Part shown: positions 1 to 7,717 of the stretch, piece after piece
Layout of the letters: each line of letters starts with the position of its first letter
Position numbering within the stretch: position 1 is the stretch's first letter
Source: CAZBEA01 sp964519355
GTDB taxonomy: Bacteria > Patescibacteriota > Microgenomatia > Levybacterales > GWA1-39-11
DNA: 14,784 nucleotides
Assembly: GCA_964519355.1 (NCBI GenBank)
Contig: CAZFJW010000032.1
Location: forward strand, 1-14,784
Direction of reading: 5' to 3'
Notes under the pieces: generated by a model
Told to the model about the DNA's origin: nothing
Database searches by the model: none
Seen by the model: the letters and a program-made list of their open reading frames with translations, nothing else
Position numbers and translations under genes: made by a program

Positions 1-341
1 CGAGCGAGCTGGTTGACATTATAAAAGGTGTTTCTAAAGAGCGGAGAATTCATCCTGGAACAAGAATTTTCCAAGCGCTTAGGATTGAAGTGAATAAGGA
101 GATGGATGTATTAAGTGAAGCGCTTTGGGAGTCAATTGAGCTTGTGGGTGAGAAGGGAAGATTGGTGGTTATTAGCTTCCATTCTCTTGAGGATAGAATT
201 GTAAAAATGTTTATGGAAAAAGCAGAAGAAAAAGGACTGGGGAAAATTTTAACGAAGAAACCAATAACTCCAAAATGGAGTGAAGTTAAAAAAAATCCGA
301 GATCAAGATCTGCAAAAATGAGAGTTTTTGAGAAGATATGA
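1..341 (+). CDS. rsmH: 16S rRNA (cytosine(1402)-N(4))-methyltransferase RsmH, 3' part
   Basis: This is the C-terminal end of RsmH (MraW), which methylates N4 of C1402 in 16S rRNA using S-adenosylmethionine. The frame is open from base 3, well before the first possible start (GTG at 90), so the gene is cut by the window edge and not a short gene. About 112 residues are visible. The diagnostic motifs are RIHPGTRIFQALRIEVN, then VISFHSLEDRIVK, then NPRSRSAKMRVFE near the end, all typical of the RsmH C-terminal half. The SAM-binding N-terminus lies outside the window. The TGA stop overlaps the ATG of the next gene (ATGA at 338-341), as expected for the mraW-ftsL junction of a dcw operon. Confidence 0.96.
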   Translation, partial: SELVDIIKGVSKERRIHPGTRIFQALRIEVNKEMDVLSEALWESIELVGEKGRLVVISFHSLEDRIVKMFMEKAEEKGLGKILTKKPITPKWSEVKKNPRSRSAKMRVFEKI

Positions 342-622
342 AAAAATATATAGCTATAATAACAGTTCTTGTAATCGTTGCAGGCATCCTGGAGGTAATA
401 GATCTGTCTCTTGCAAATAGAGTTTCGGCTGAGAGTTTAAATGCTGGGGAACTTTCTGAAAAAATTTTAACACTTGATGAGGAAAACAGCATGTTAGAAT
501 CAAAAGTTCTTCAATATACTGCATTTGAAGAGGTAGCTTCTCGAGCGGCAACGCTAGGTTTTGTAGAATCAAAGTCTCAAATATCTTTATATGAAGATTT
601 GCCTGTAGCAATTAATAGATGA
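338..622 (+). CDS. ftsL: FtsL-like septum formation initiator protein
   Basis: A 94-residue bitopic membrane protein. It has a short cytoplasmic lead (MKKY), one transmembrane helix at about residues 4-24, and a charged, Leu/Glu-rich stretch at about 38-62 likely to form a coiled coil. This architecture and size fit the FtsL/DivIC family, which in other bacteria bridges FtsQ/DivIB and the FtsW-FtsI synthase at the septum. FtsL diverges quickly, so the assignment rests mostly on topology and on its position between rsmH and ftsI. Both ends are ATGA overlaps (338-341 and 619-622), which suggests translational coupling. DivIC cannot be separated from FtsL by sequence alone. Confidence 0.8.
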   Translation: MKKYIAIITVLVIVAGILEVIDLSLANRVSAESLNAGELSEKILTLDEENSMLESKVLQYTAFEEVASRAATLGFVESKSQISLYEDLPVAINR

Positions 623-2301
623 AGAAACTGGATGCGTTCAGATTTTCTCTAGTATTTTTCTTTCTCGTATTTTTTTTCCTGGGAATTATTTTAAGACTTT
701 CGTATTGGCAAATTGTTCGTGCACAGGATCTGGATACGATAGGGAAAAGACAGAGTACGGAAGTTATATCAAACCCACCACAAAGGGGACAGATATTGTT
801 CCGTGACACATATCCACTTGCTACTAATCATTTTTCATACTTAATGTATGCAAACCCAAAAATAATTGAATCCCCAGGTCAATATTCAAGACTGCTTTCT
901 GCGAAAGTTCACGAAGAAGAATCATCTATCTCAGCGCAATTGGAAAAAGATCTATTTTGGGTAAAAATAACAGACGGATTAACTCTCGATGAAAAAAAAG
1001 ATATTGAAGAGATGAAATTGAAAGGAGTTGGATTTGAAATGAGAGCGTCGAGGTTTTATCCAGAAGCCTCGATGTCAGCGCATTTAGTTGGATTTGTCGG
1101 AAAAGATCAGTATGGGGGGGATAAGGGGTATTTTGGTATTGAAGGGTACTATGATGAACTACTGCAGGGCAGGGGTGGGGCTTCTTATATTATTCGGGAT
1201 GCTCTTGGAAATCCAATACTTTCTGATATTCGTGAGGAAGAAAAAATAGACGGAAGAACAATTCAACTTACACAAGACAGGACGGTTCAATTTATTGTTG
1301 AAGAAAAATTAAAAAAAGGCCTCGAATCTTATCAGGCAGAAGGAGGCACTGTGATTGTGATGAATCCGAAAACCGGTGCTGTCCTTGCTATGGCATCCTT
1401 TCCTCAATTTGATCCCCAGAAGTATTATGAATCCAATGATTATCAAAACCCTGCCATTTCAGAATTATATGAGCCTGGATCAACATTTAAGGTGCTTGTT
1501 ATGGCGTCAGGAATTGATGCGGGAGTTGTGAAGCCTGACACAGAATGTACTGATTGTGATAAACCAGTCGAGATTGGTGAATATTCTATAAAGACTTGGA
1601 ACAACAAATATTATCCAAAAACGACCATGACAGAGGTTATACAGCATTCTGATAATACAGGAATGGTTTTTGTAGCTCGTAAATTGGGAATAAAGAAACT
1701 TATTTCCTATTTGGAAAAATTCGGAATAGGTCAAAAAACCAATATTGATCTTCAGGGAGAGGCAACAGGCGTTATTCGTGATGAAAATGATTGGTATCCA
1801 ATTGATCTTGCTACCGCAAGTTTTGGTCAGGGAATTTCAATTACTCCAATTCAGCTCTTGAGCGGTGTGAATGCTATTGCCAATGAGGGAATACGCATGA
1901 GACCTTATGTAGCAGACAAAATTATTGATGAGGCAGGAGAGGTTTTTGAAACAAAACCTGCGCAGGAGAGCAAGCCAATAAAATCTTCCACCGCCAAAGT
2001 AATGACAGCAATTATGGTGAATGCTGTTGAAAAGGGCGAGTCAAAATGGACAAAATTGAAAGGATATCGAGTGGCCGGAAAAACTGGTACAGCTCAAATT
2101 CCCGTTGCGGGACATTATGATCCAAGTCAAACAATTGCTTCATTTGTAGGATTTTTTCCTGCTGAAGATCCGCAAATCTCAATGCTCGTTCTTGTTAATC
2201 GTCCCAAAACTTCAATTTATGGATCTGAGACAGCAGCCCCAATATTTTTTAAGATAGCCGAAGATGTTATTAACTACTATAAAATTGCACCTTCGTACTA
2301 G
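619..2301 (+). CDS. ftsI: Penicillin-binding protein 2/FtsI, septal peptidoglycan transpeptidase
   Basis: A class B penicillin-binding protein of 560 residues, close to the usual FtsI length. It has an N-terminal membrane anchor at about residues 9-27, then a PBP dimerisation domain starting near RGQI (56-59). The transpeptidase domain follows from about residue 240. Its active-site motifs are intact: STFK with nucleophile Ser288 and Lys291, SDN at 344-346, and KTGT at 488-491. It crosslinks stem peptides outside the membrane during septation, as partner of FtsW, whose gene begins at 13991. No PASTA domain is present. Two cysteines spaced CxxC (310 and 313) lie between the first two motifs. 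The start overlaps the ftsL stop. FtsI rather than an elongation PBP2 is inferred from the dcw position. Confidence 0.96.
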   Translation: MKKLDAFRFSLVFFFLVFFFLGIILRLSYWQIVRAQDLDTIGKRQSTEVISNPPQRGQILFRDTYPLATNHFSYLMYANPKIIESPGQYSRLLSAKVHEEESSISAQLEKDLFWVKITDGLTLDEKKDIEEMKLKGVGFEMRASRFYPEASMSAHLVGFVGKDQYGGDKGYFGIEGYYDELLQGRGGASYIIRDALGNPILSDIREEEKIDGRTIQLTQDRTVQFIVEEKLKKGLESYQAEGGTVIVMNPKTGAVLAMASFPQFDPQKYYESNDYQNPAISELYEPGSTFKVLVMASGIDAGVVKPDTECTDCDKPVEIGEYSIKTWNNKYYPKTTMTEVIQHSDNTGMVFVARKLGIKKLISYLEKFGIGQKTNIDLQGEATGVIRDENDWYPIDLATASFGQGISITPIQLLSGVNAIANEGIRMRPYVADKIIDEAGEVFETKPAQESKPIKSSTAKVMTAIMVNAVEKGESKWTKLKGYRVAGKTGTAQIPVAGHYDPSQTIASFVGFFPAEDPQISMLVLVNRPKTSIYGSETAAPIFFKIAEDVINYYKIAPSY

Positions 2302-2303
2302 AA

Positions 2304-2332
2304 TTGAAAGATTTACAATCAATGAATATAAT
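2304..2332 (+). promoter_or_regulatory. Sigma70-type promoter upstream of murE
   Basis: The ftsI-murE gap contains TTGAAA (2304-2309), a 17-bp spacer and a perfect TATAAT (2327-2332), close to the sigma70 consensus. Transcription would start near 2338-2340, so the leader before the ATG at 2347 would be only about 8 nt. The same arrangement occurs before mraY. The site is seen in the sequence; its activity is inferred. Confidence 0.72.
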
Positions 2333-2346
2333 TGAACTCATCTATA

Positions 2347-3537
2347 ATGCAAAAAATTAAGAATTATTTCCACTTCGCCCAATCTTTAAGTGCATGTTTA
2401 TTTTATGGTTTTCCTGCAAAAAAACTGACAGTTATAGGAGTTACAGGGACGGATGGCAAAACAACCACATCAAACTTAATATATCACTTATTGAAAGAGG
2501 AGGGATATAAAGTTGCAGTTATTTCAACAATTGGAGCCTATGTTAATGGAAAACTTCTTGATACTGGTCTGCATGTTACGACCCCAAATGGGTTTGCTCT
2601 TCAAAAAATAATAAAGACAATTCAAAAGGAAGACTGTACTCATTTAGTCTTAGAAATTACATCCCATGCTCTTGATCAGAATAGGGCATTTGGTATACCA
2701 ATAGACATAGGAGTAATTACGAATATTACTCATGAGCATCTTGACTATCACAAGACTTTCCAGAGATATCAGAATACGAAGCTAAAATTGTTTAAAAATA
2801 CGAGGGTATCAGTATTAAATGCTGATGATCCATCTTTCGATTATTTTAAAATAAAGTTGTCGGATAAAAAACTTGTAACTTACTCAACACGCTTAAAAAA
2901 TGTTGATTTCAATCCCGAAAAAGCAGGATTGAAAGGTGATGATTTTAATACTTCAAACCAGCTTGCTGCGATTTCTGTTTTGTCAGAAATTACAAATGGG
3001 TCATACACAAATCCGATAAAAAGTATTGATACATTCCAACTTCCTGAAGGAAGGCAAGAATATGTATTTATGGATTCTTTTTCAGTTATGGTGGATTTTG
3101 CACACACCCCGAATTCAATCGAACTTATCTTGGCCCACTTGAGGCCAAAGGTGAAAGGAAGAATCATACACGTATTTGGAAGCGCCGGAGAGCGTGACGC
3201 AACAAAAAGACCCCTTATGGGAGCAGCTTCATCAAAGTATTCTGATGTAATTGTATTGACAAGTGAAGACCCTCGCTATGAGGATGCTGGAGAAATATGT
3301 GAGGATATTGCAAAAGGAATAAAAAGTTCATTTATACGGAAAGATAGTCTCGATAATAAATCAAAAAATATGTATGTAATTATTCCGGATAGACGTGATG
3401 CAATTCGTCAAGCACTTAATATTGCATTGGAGGGGGATTTTGTTTTAGTTTCTGGGAAGGGACATGAAAAATCGATGAATATTATGGGAATCGAAAATCC
3501 ATGGAGTGACAAAGAAACCGTGTTATCATTCCTATAA
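2347..3537 (+). CDS. murE: Compact MurE-type UDP-MurNAc-tripeptide ligase
   Basis: An ATP-dependent Mur ligase predicted to add the third residue to UDP-MurNAc-L-Ala-D-Glu in the cytoplasm. It is 396 residues from the ATG, versus about 490 in E. coli MurE. The P-loop GTDGKTTT begins at about residue 34 instead of beyond 100, so most of the N-terminal UDP-binding domain is missing. The central domain also looks shortened before GDDFNTSNQLAA. Retained motifs are TSHALDQ (about 105-111), NITHEHLDYH, a lysine at about 145 matching the carbamylated one, GSAGERDATKRP, and a C-terminal GKGHE. The substrate motif reads EDPR (about 307-310) where the mDAP-type family has DNPR. An in-frame TTG at 2332 would give 401 residues but overlaps the promoter's -10 box, so ATG 2347 is preferred. 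Confidence 0.9.
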   Translation: MQKIKNYFHFAQSLSACLFYGFPAKKLTVIGVTGTDGKTTTSNLIYHLLKEEGYKVAVISTIGAYVNGKLLDTGLHVTTPNGFALQKIIKTIQKEDCTHLVLEITSHALDQNRAFGIPIDIGVITNITHEHLDYHKTFQRYQNTKLKLFKNTRVSVLNADDPSFDYFKIKLSDKKLVTYSTRLKNVDFNPEKAGLKGDDFNTSNQLAAISVLSEITNGSYTNPIKSIDTFQLPEGRQEYVFMDSFSVMVDFAHTPNSIELILAHLRPKVKGRIIHVFGSAGERDATKRPLMGAASSKYSDVIVLTSEDPRYEDAGEICEDIAKGIKSSFIRKDSLDNKSKNMYVIIPDRRDAIRQALNIALEGDFVLVSGKGHEKSMNIMGIENPWSDKETVLSFL

Positions 3538-3538
3538 T

Positions 3539-4222
3539 ATGCTTTTCCCCTTCGAATCCCAAAAAGTTGTGCTCTCGATTGCGTATTCAGATCGTAAAGA
3601 CGGCACCATGAGTCCTTGGGATATTGATGGAAAGAAAAATATTAAGGAGTTTCAGATTAAAAATAACTTCAATCCGAGCCTTTCGGCACAAATGCAACAA
3701 ATTCATTCAAAAAGAATTTGTAAAATAACACCTCAAGTTATAAAAAAGTGCGATGGGTTAATAATACAAAGTAGTGATATGTCGGGAATCGTGAGAACAG
3801 CAGATTGTCTTCCAGTTGTACTTTTTAACCCAAAGACAAAAATACTTTGCGTACTGCATGTCGGATACAAAGGTTTGGAAAAAGACATATTGCAGAACGG
3901 AATCTCTAAAATGAAGGGCAAATCGGGTGATGTTTATGCATTTCTGGGTCCTTGTATTTGTGTGAAGTGTTATGAAGTGGATGAAAAAAGATATAAAAGG
4001 TTTGAACGAAAGTATAATTTTGCAGTAGGTTTTGGAAAAAACAATAAATATTTTCTAGACATAAGAAAAATTGCCAGGCAAATACTTTTGGATAATGGAA
4101 TTTCTAGCTCTTCTATGCAACAATTAGACTATTGTACACGAGAAGAAGATATGTTTTTCTCATACAGAGGAGGAGATATTAATTCTCGATTTGTAACTAT
4201 GGCCAAATATGAATATCTATAA
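3539..4222 (+). CDS. pgeF: PgeF/YfiH-type laccase-domain protein (peptidoglycan editing factor)
   Basis: A 227-residue protein of the YfiH/DUF152 family, once called polyphenol oxidase. Metal-site residues are recognisable: His56 in QIHSKR, Cys90 in RTADCLPVV, and His107 in LHVGYKGL (HAGWRGL in most members). GPCICVKCYEVDE and a terminal FFSYRGG...SRF further support the family. In E. coli, PgeF has been linked to preventing serine or glycine from replacing L-alanine at position 1 of the stem peptide, and homologs have purine nucleoside phosphorylase/deaminase activities. Its place between murE and murC fits an editing role. ATG 3539 is chosen; the in-frame GTG at 3506 lies inside murE and adds residues unlike the family. 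It overlaps murC by 14 bp. Confidence 0.88.
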   Translation: MLFPFESQKVVLSIAYSDRKDGTMSPWDIDGKKNIKEFQIKNNFNPSLSAQMQQIHSKRICKITPQVIKKCDGLIIQSSDMSGIVRTADCLPVVLFNPKTKILCVLHVGYKGLEKDILQNGISKMKGKSGDVYAFLGPCICVKCYEVDEKRYKRFERKYNFAVGFGKNNKYFLDIRKIARQILLDNGISSSSMQQLDYCTREEDMFFSYRGGDINSRFVTMAKYEYL

Positions 4223-5648
4223 AAAAATATATTTTGTTGGAGTAAAAGGAGTGGGGATGACTTCTCTTGCATTGATTGCTAAAGAAGCAGGAATAGATGT
4301 GAGAGGTTCAGATATTGGACAGGAATTTACAACTGATGACGTTCTTAAAAAAAATGGAATATCAGTTTTTCATGGATTTGAATCAGGTGATTTAATTGAT
4401 TTTATTGCGGAATTAAATGTAGAAGAAGTGCTTCTAATTACTACCTCAGCGCATGGGGGGTTTGATAATCCGCAAGTTCTTGAGGCCTCAAAAAGAGGTA
4501 TTAAAATTTTAACTCACGGTCAGGCCGTAGGGGAGTTTATGAAAGGCAGTATGTTCGGAAGAGATTTCGTAGGCATCTCAATAGCTGGTTCACACGGTAA
4601 AACAACAATATCAGGCATGCTGTCTACTTCGCTTTCACTCTTGGGTGAGGATCCAACATATTCAGTAGGCACAAGTGAACTTTTTCCTCTCGGAAATCCT
4701 GGGCATTTTGGTACTGGGAAGTATTTTGTTGCTGAGGCCGACGAATATGTTTCTGAGATTCAATATGATCGTAAACCCAAACTCTTATATCAATTCCCGA
4801 AGATTCAAATAATAAATAACATCGACTACGATCATCCAGATTATTACAATTCTATCGAAGAAATAGAAGAGGTGTTTTATAAATTTATGGCACAAATTCA
4901 AGATGATGGGTGTATTGTGGTAAATGGAGATGACAAAAGAATCAAAAATCTTCTAGAACGTCTTCCTAATAAAAAGGTTATAACGTGTGGAATAGGATCT
5001 GATAATGATTATTCACTTGGTGATTATAAAGAAAATGGTCGATCAATTACTTTTCAAGTTCATAAAAAAGAAGCATTAGCTCAGGAGTATGTATTAAACA
5101 TACCTGGGGTTCACAATACATTAAATGCGATGACAGTAATCGCTGTTCTTGAAAATATGGGTTATGAATATTCTCAAATTGCACAAGTTATAGCACAATT
5201 TACGGGTACAAAAAGAAGATTTGAACTTGTTGGAGAGATGAAAAATGGAGCAATTCTTATCGATGATTATGCCCATCATCCTGAAGAAATTACAAAAACT
5301 CTTTCTGCGGCACGGCTTGCCTATCCAGGTACGAAGATAATTTGTATCTTTCAGCCTCACACATTGTCACGCACTGAGGCTTTGTTGAGTGATTTTTCAT
5401 TAGCATTTTCTGGTATTGATCATCTTGTTTTATTGCCAGTTTTTATTACACAAAGAGAAAAGAATGTTCATCAGGAAGAAATTAATATTTTGGAGGAGTT
5501 CAAGAAGAACAATCCGGGCGCTGTATTGTTATCTGATCGACCTAGTGTGATAAAATACGTTTCTGAGCTGGCTAGTCCTGATTCACTCGTTATTACTATG
5601 GGAGCAGGAGATGTTTATTTTATTGGAAAGATGTTAAAAGATTTATGA
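4209..5648 (+). CDS. murC: UDP-N-acetylmuramate--L-alanine ligase MurC
   Basis: A full-length (479 aa) Mur ligase that adds the first amino acid to UDP-MurNAc in the cytoplasm. Domain 1 opens with the Rossmann motif FVGVKGVGMTSLA (about 9-21) and GSDI. The ATP-binding loop is GSHGKTT at 127-133, followed by EADEY at 176-180 and NNIDYDHPDYY from about 203. GTKRRFE (333-339), DDYAHHP (352-358) and FQPHTLSRTE (381-390) mark the C-terminal part and are characteristic of MurC. The related recycling ligase Mpl shares several of these motifs; MurC is preferred because the gene sits among the biosynthetic mur genes and no other MurC is visible. The start overlaps pgeF and the stop overlaps murA by ATGA, suggesting coupled translation. 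Confidence 0.93.
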   Translation: MNIYKKIYFVGVKGVGMTSLALIAKEAGIDVRGSDIGQEFTTDDVLKKNGISVFHGFESGDLIDFIAELNVEEVLLITTSAHGGFDNPQVLEASKRGIKILTHGQAVGEFMKGSMFGRDFVGISIAGSHGKTTISGMLSTSLSLLGEDPTYSVGTSELFPLGNPGHFGTGKYFVAEADEYVSEIQYDRKPKLLYQFPKIQIINNIDYDHPDYYNSIEEIEEVFYKFMAQIQDDGCIVVNGDDKRIKNLLERLPNKKVITCGIGSDNDYSLGDYKENGRSITFQVHKKEALAQEYVLNIPGVHNTLNAMTVIAVLENMGYEYSQIAQVIAQFTGTKRRFELVGEMKNGAILIDDYAHHPEEITKTLSAARLAYPGTKIICIFQPHTLSRTEALLSDFSLAFSGIDHLVLLPVFITQREKNVHQEEINILEEFKKNNPGAVLLSDRPSVIKYVSELASPDSLVITMGAGDVYFIGKMLKDL

Positions 5649-6967
5649 AAAAATATATTGTATACGGAGGCAAAAAACTGAGTGGAATTCTTAGAGTTTC
5701 TGGTGCAAAAAACGTGATAACAAAAGCGCTTATTGCAGCTTGTCTAACTGATGAGCCAGTGATTCTTCACAATGTTCCAAGAATTAGCGACGTGTTTCTT
5801 CTCATAGATATTATTCGTCACATCGGAGGAGAGGTAAAATTTGAAGGCGATACTGTCGAAATTCATTTAAAGGATATAAAAAATACCGATGTTCCACTTG
5901 ATCTGGGGGCAAAGGTTAGAACTGCAACGATGTTCCTGGCTCCTCTTATTTCGCGAGTTGGAAAAGCTGACGTTCCAAATCCTGGGGGATGCAGGCTTGG
6001 AGCTCGGCCAATTGATAGACATATTGCAGGTCTGGAAAAACTTGGAATCTCAATTGAATATTCAAGTGAAGATGGATATTTTCATGCAGAGAAAAAGGAA
6101 TTGCGTGGAGCAGACATATCTTTTGAAAAAAATTCACATACTGGAACTGAGACCATATTGCTTGCAAGTGTACTTGCGCCTGGGGTAACTACAATTTCAA
6201 ACGCTGCGGCAGAGCCGGAAATCGACGATCTGATCAAGCTCCTTAACCAAATGGGAGCAAAAATTGAAAGAACTGCCCCAAGAGAGATAAAAATCGTGGG
6301 AGTCGAAAAATTATTTGGTACTGAATTTACCATTTCATCAGATAGAAATGAATTTATTACTTTTGCGATCCTTTCAGGATTAAACGGTGGAGATATTCAC
6401 ATTCAAAATGGAAATTTTGAAGACATAAGAGAGTTCTTAAATGCTTTTAAAAAGGCCGGTGGAGATTGGGTTGAAGAGAGTGACGGTGTGCGATTTTTTC
6501 TGGGTGAGAAAATAAATCCCGTTGATATTGTTACAAACATTCATCCAGGGTTCATGACTGACTGGCAAGGTCCATGGGCAGTGCTTTTGACTCAAGCACA
6601 AGGTATATCAACAATTCATGAAACAGTGTATGAAAATAGATTCGCCTATGTTGAGGAGCTAAAGAAAATGGGTTGTAAAATAGAATTTTTTAAACCAGAA
6701 GCAGAAAATCCTAGTTCTTTTTATAATTTTGACTCTGAAGAATTTGAAAGTTTAAATCAAGGTATTAGAATTTATGGTCCCACAAAAATTCACAATGCGG
6801 TTCTTACAATTGCTGACTTGAGGGCTGGGGCAACTTTGTTATTGGCCTCTCTTTTTGCAGAAGGTGAAAGTGTTATATATGGCATCGAACACCTTGAACG
6901 AGGATACGAGATGATAGAATCAAGGCTCAAGTCAATTGGAGCTGATATAACTGTAGTAGATGAATAA
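5645..6967 (+). CDS. murA: UDP-N-acetylglucosamine 1-carboxyvinyltransferase MurA
   Basis: MurA transfers enolpyruvate from phosphoenolpyruvate to UDP-GlcNAc, the first committed step of peptidoglycan synthesis. The 440 residues span the whole enolpyruvyl transferase fold. Lys22-Asn23 lie in SGAKNVITKAL. The catalytic loop PGGCRLGARPIDRHI carries Cys116, equivalent to E. coli Cys115 and the residue alkylated by fosfomycin. PGFMTDWQ contains Asp306, matching the family's general base (Asp305 in E. coli), and ETVYENRF and DLRAGATLLLA (Arg393) follow. With Cys rather than Asp in the loop, the enzyme is expected to be fosfomycin-sensitive in principle. It shares 4 bp with murC and 1 bp (TAATG) with the next gene, whose GlmU-like product belongs to the pathway making its substrate. 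Confidence 0.97.
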   Translation: MKKYIVYGGKKLSGILRVSGAKNVITKALIAACLTDEPVILHNVPRISDVFLLIDIIRHIGGEVKFEGDTVEIHLKDIKNTDVPLDLGAKVRTATMFLAPLISRVGKADVPNPGGCRLGARPIDRHIAGLEKLGISIEYSSEDGYFHAEKKELRGADISFEKNSHTGTETILLASVLAPGVTTISNAAAEPEIDDLIKLLNQMGAKIERTAPREIKIVGVEKLFGTEFTISSDRNEFITFAILSGLNGGDIHIQNGNFEDIREFLNAFKKAGGDWVEESDGVRFFLGEKINPVDIVTNIHPGFMTDWQGPWAVLLTQAQGISTIHETVYENRFAYVEELKKMGCKIEFFKPEAENPSSFYNFDSEEFESLNQGIRIYGPTKIHNAVLTIADLRAGATLLLASLFAEGESVIYGIEHLERGYEMIESRLKSIGADITVVDE

Positions 6968-7716
6968 TGAAAACTAAAAATCTTTTTACAAACACATGCG
7001 CTGTAGTTCTTGCTGCTGGGAAGGGAAAGCGGATGAACGCAAAAAGCAAAAATAAAGTTGTGTATGAATTGTCGGGTGAGCCAATTATTGTAAGAATTGT
7101 TAATAATCTTAGAAGAAGCTCAATTCCTCACTTGGTAATTGTTGTTGGTTACGCACGTGAATCAGTTCAAAAACTTGTTGGGAATTCAGTTCTTTACGCA
7201 TATCAACGAAAGAGACTCGGAACAGGACATGCATTAAAAGTAGGGCTTAAAGTTGTACCGAAAATATGCAGCAATATTTTTGTATTTTACGGGGATGACA
7301 CTTCTTATTCACCGGAAATTCTTCGTTCACTTCTCGAAAAGCATATAACAACAGGTGCAGATATAACGTTTTTAACCCTATCTTTGGATGATCCAACTGG
7401 GCTGGGTAGAATTTGTCGATCAACAGATGGAAGTCTTATTGGAATTGTTGAGGAAAAAGATGCAACATCAGATCAAAAGAAAATACGGGAAATAAATCCG
7501 GGATGTTTTGTATTCTCTAGAAATTTTTTGGATAAATATATTAATAAAATTCCAAAAAGTTTGGCGACTGGAGAGTATTATTTAACAAATCTTATCGAGC
7601 TTGCACTTCACAACTCTCTTAACGTTCAAACATATATGGCTGAAAATTTAATATGGAGAGGAATAAATACACCAACCGAACTTCAAGAGGCAGAAATGCT
7701 TTTGGGTAATTCATAG
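6967..7716 (+). CDS. glmU: GlmU-like uridylyltransferase domain protein (UDP-GlcNAc pyrophosphorylase), stand-alone
   Basis: A 249-residue GT-A-fold nucleotidyltransferase matching the N-terminal half of GlmU, which makes UDP-GlcNAc from GlcNAc-1-P and UTP. Visible signatures are VVLAAGKGKRM (13-23), RLGTGHAL (83-90), YGDD with a metal-binding Asp (108-111), GLGRI, VEEKDA (161-166), INPGCF, GEYYLTNLIELA (202-213) and GINTP. The signature loop has Lys21 where most GlmU have Thr, and the usual LPK becomes NK. Unlike canonical GlmU (about 450 aa) the protein ends before the beta-helix. That half is supplied by the next gene, which starts one base after this stop. The gene looks intact, so the split is probably natural. 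Specificity for UTP/GlcNAc-1-P is inferred from motifs and from the murA neighbour. Confidence 0.85.
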   Translation: MKTKNLFTNTCAVVLAAGKGKRMNAKSKNKVVYELSGEPIIVRIVNNLRRSSIPHLVIVVGYARESVQKLVGNSVLYAYQRKRLGTGHALKVGLKVVPKICSNIFVFYGDDTSYSPEILRSLLEKHITTGADITFLTLSLDDPTGLGRICRSTDGSLIGIVEEKDATSDQKKIREINPGCFVFSRNFLDKYINKIPKSLATGEYYLTNLIELALHNSLNVQTYMAENLIWRGINTPTELQEAEMLLGNS

Positions 7717-7717
7717 T

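Noticed and set aside
2332..2346. TTG start at 2332 for murE, five codons upstream of the ATG
   Set aside because: The TTG shares its first base with the end of the -10 box and would lie before the predicted transcription start; ATG 2347 is the better start.
3506..3538. GTG start at 3506 for pgeF, inside the end of murE
   Set aside because: The extra 11 residues do not resemble the family N-terminus, and ATG 3539 follows the murE stop by one base in the usual compact style.
3506..3538. Possible promoter before pgeF (TATAAT at 3533-3538, or TGtTATCAT at 3521-3529)
   Set aside because: TATAAT abuts the ATG and has no -35 box at 16-18 bp; TATCAT also lacks a recognisable -35. It is probably AT-rich chance within coding sequence.
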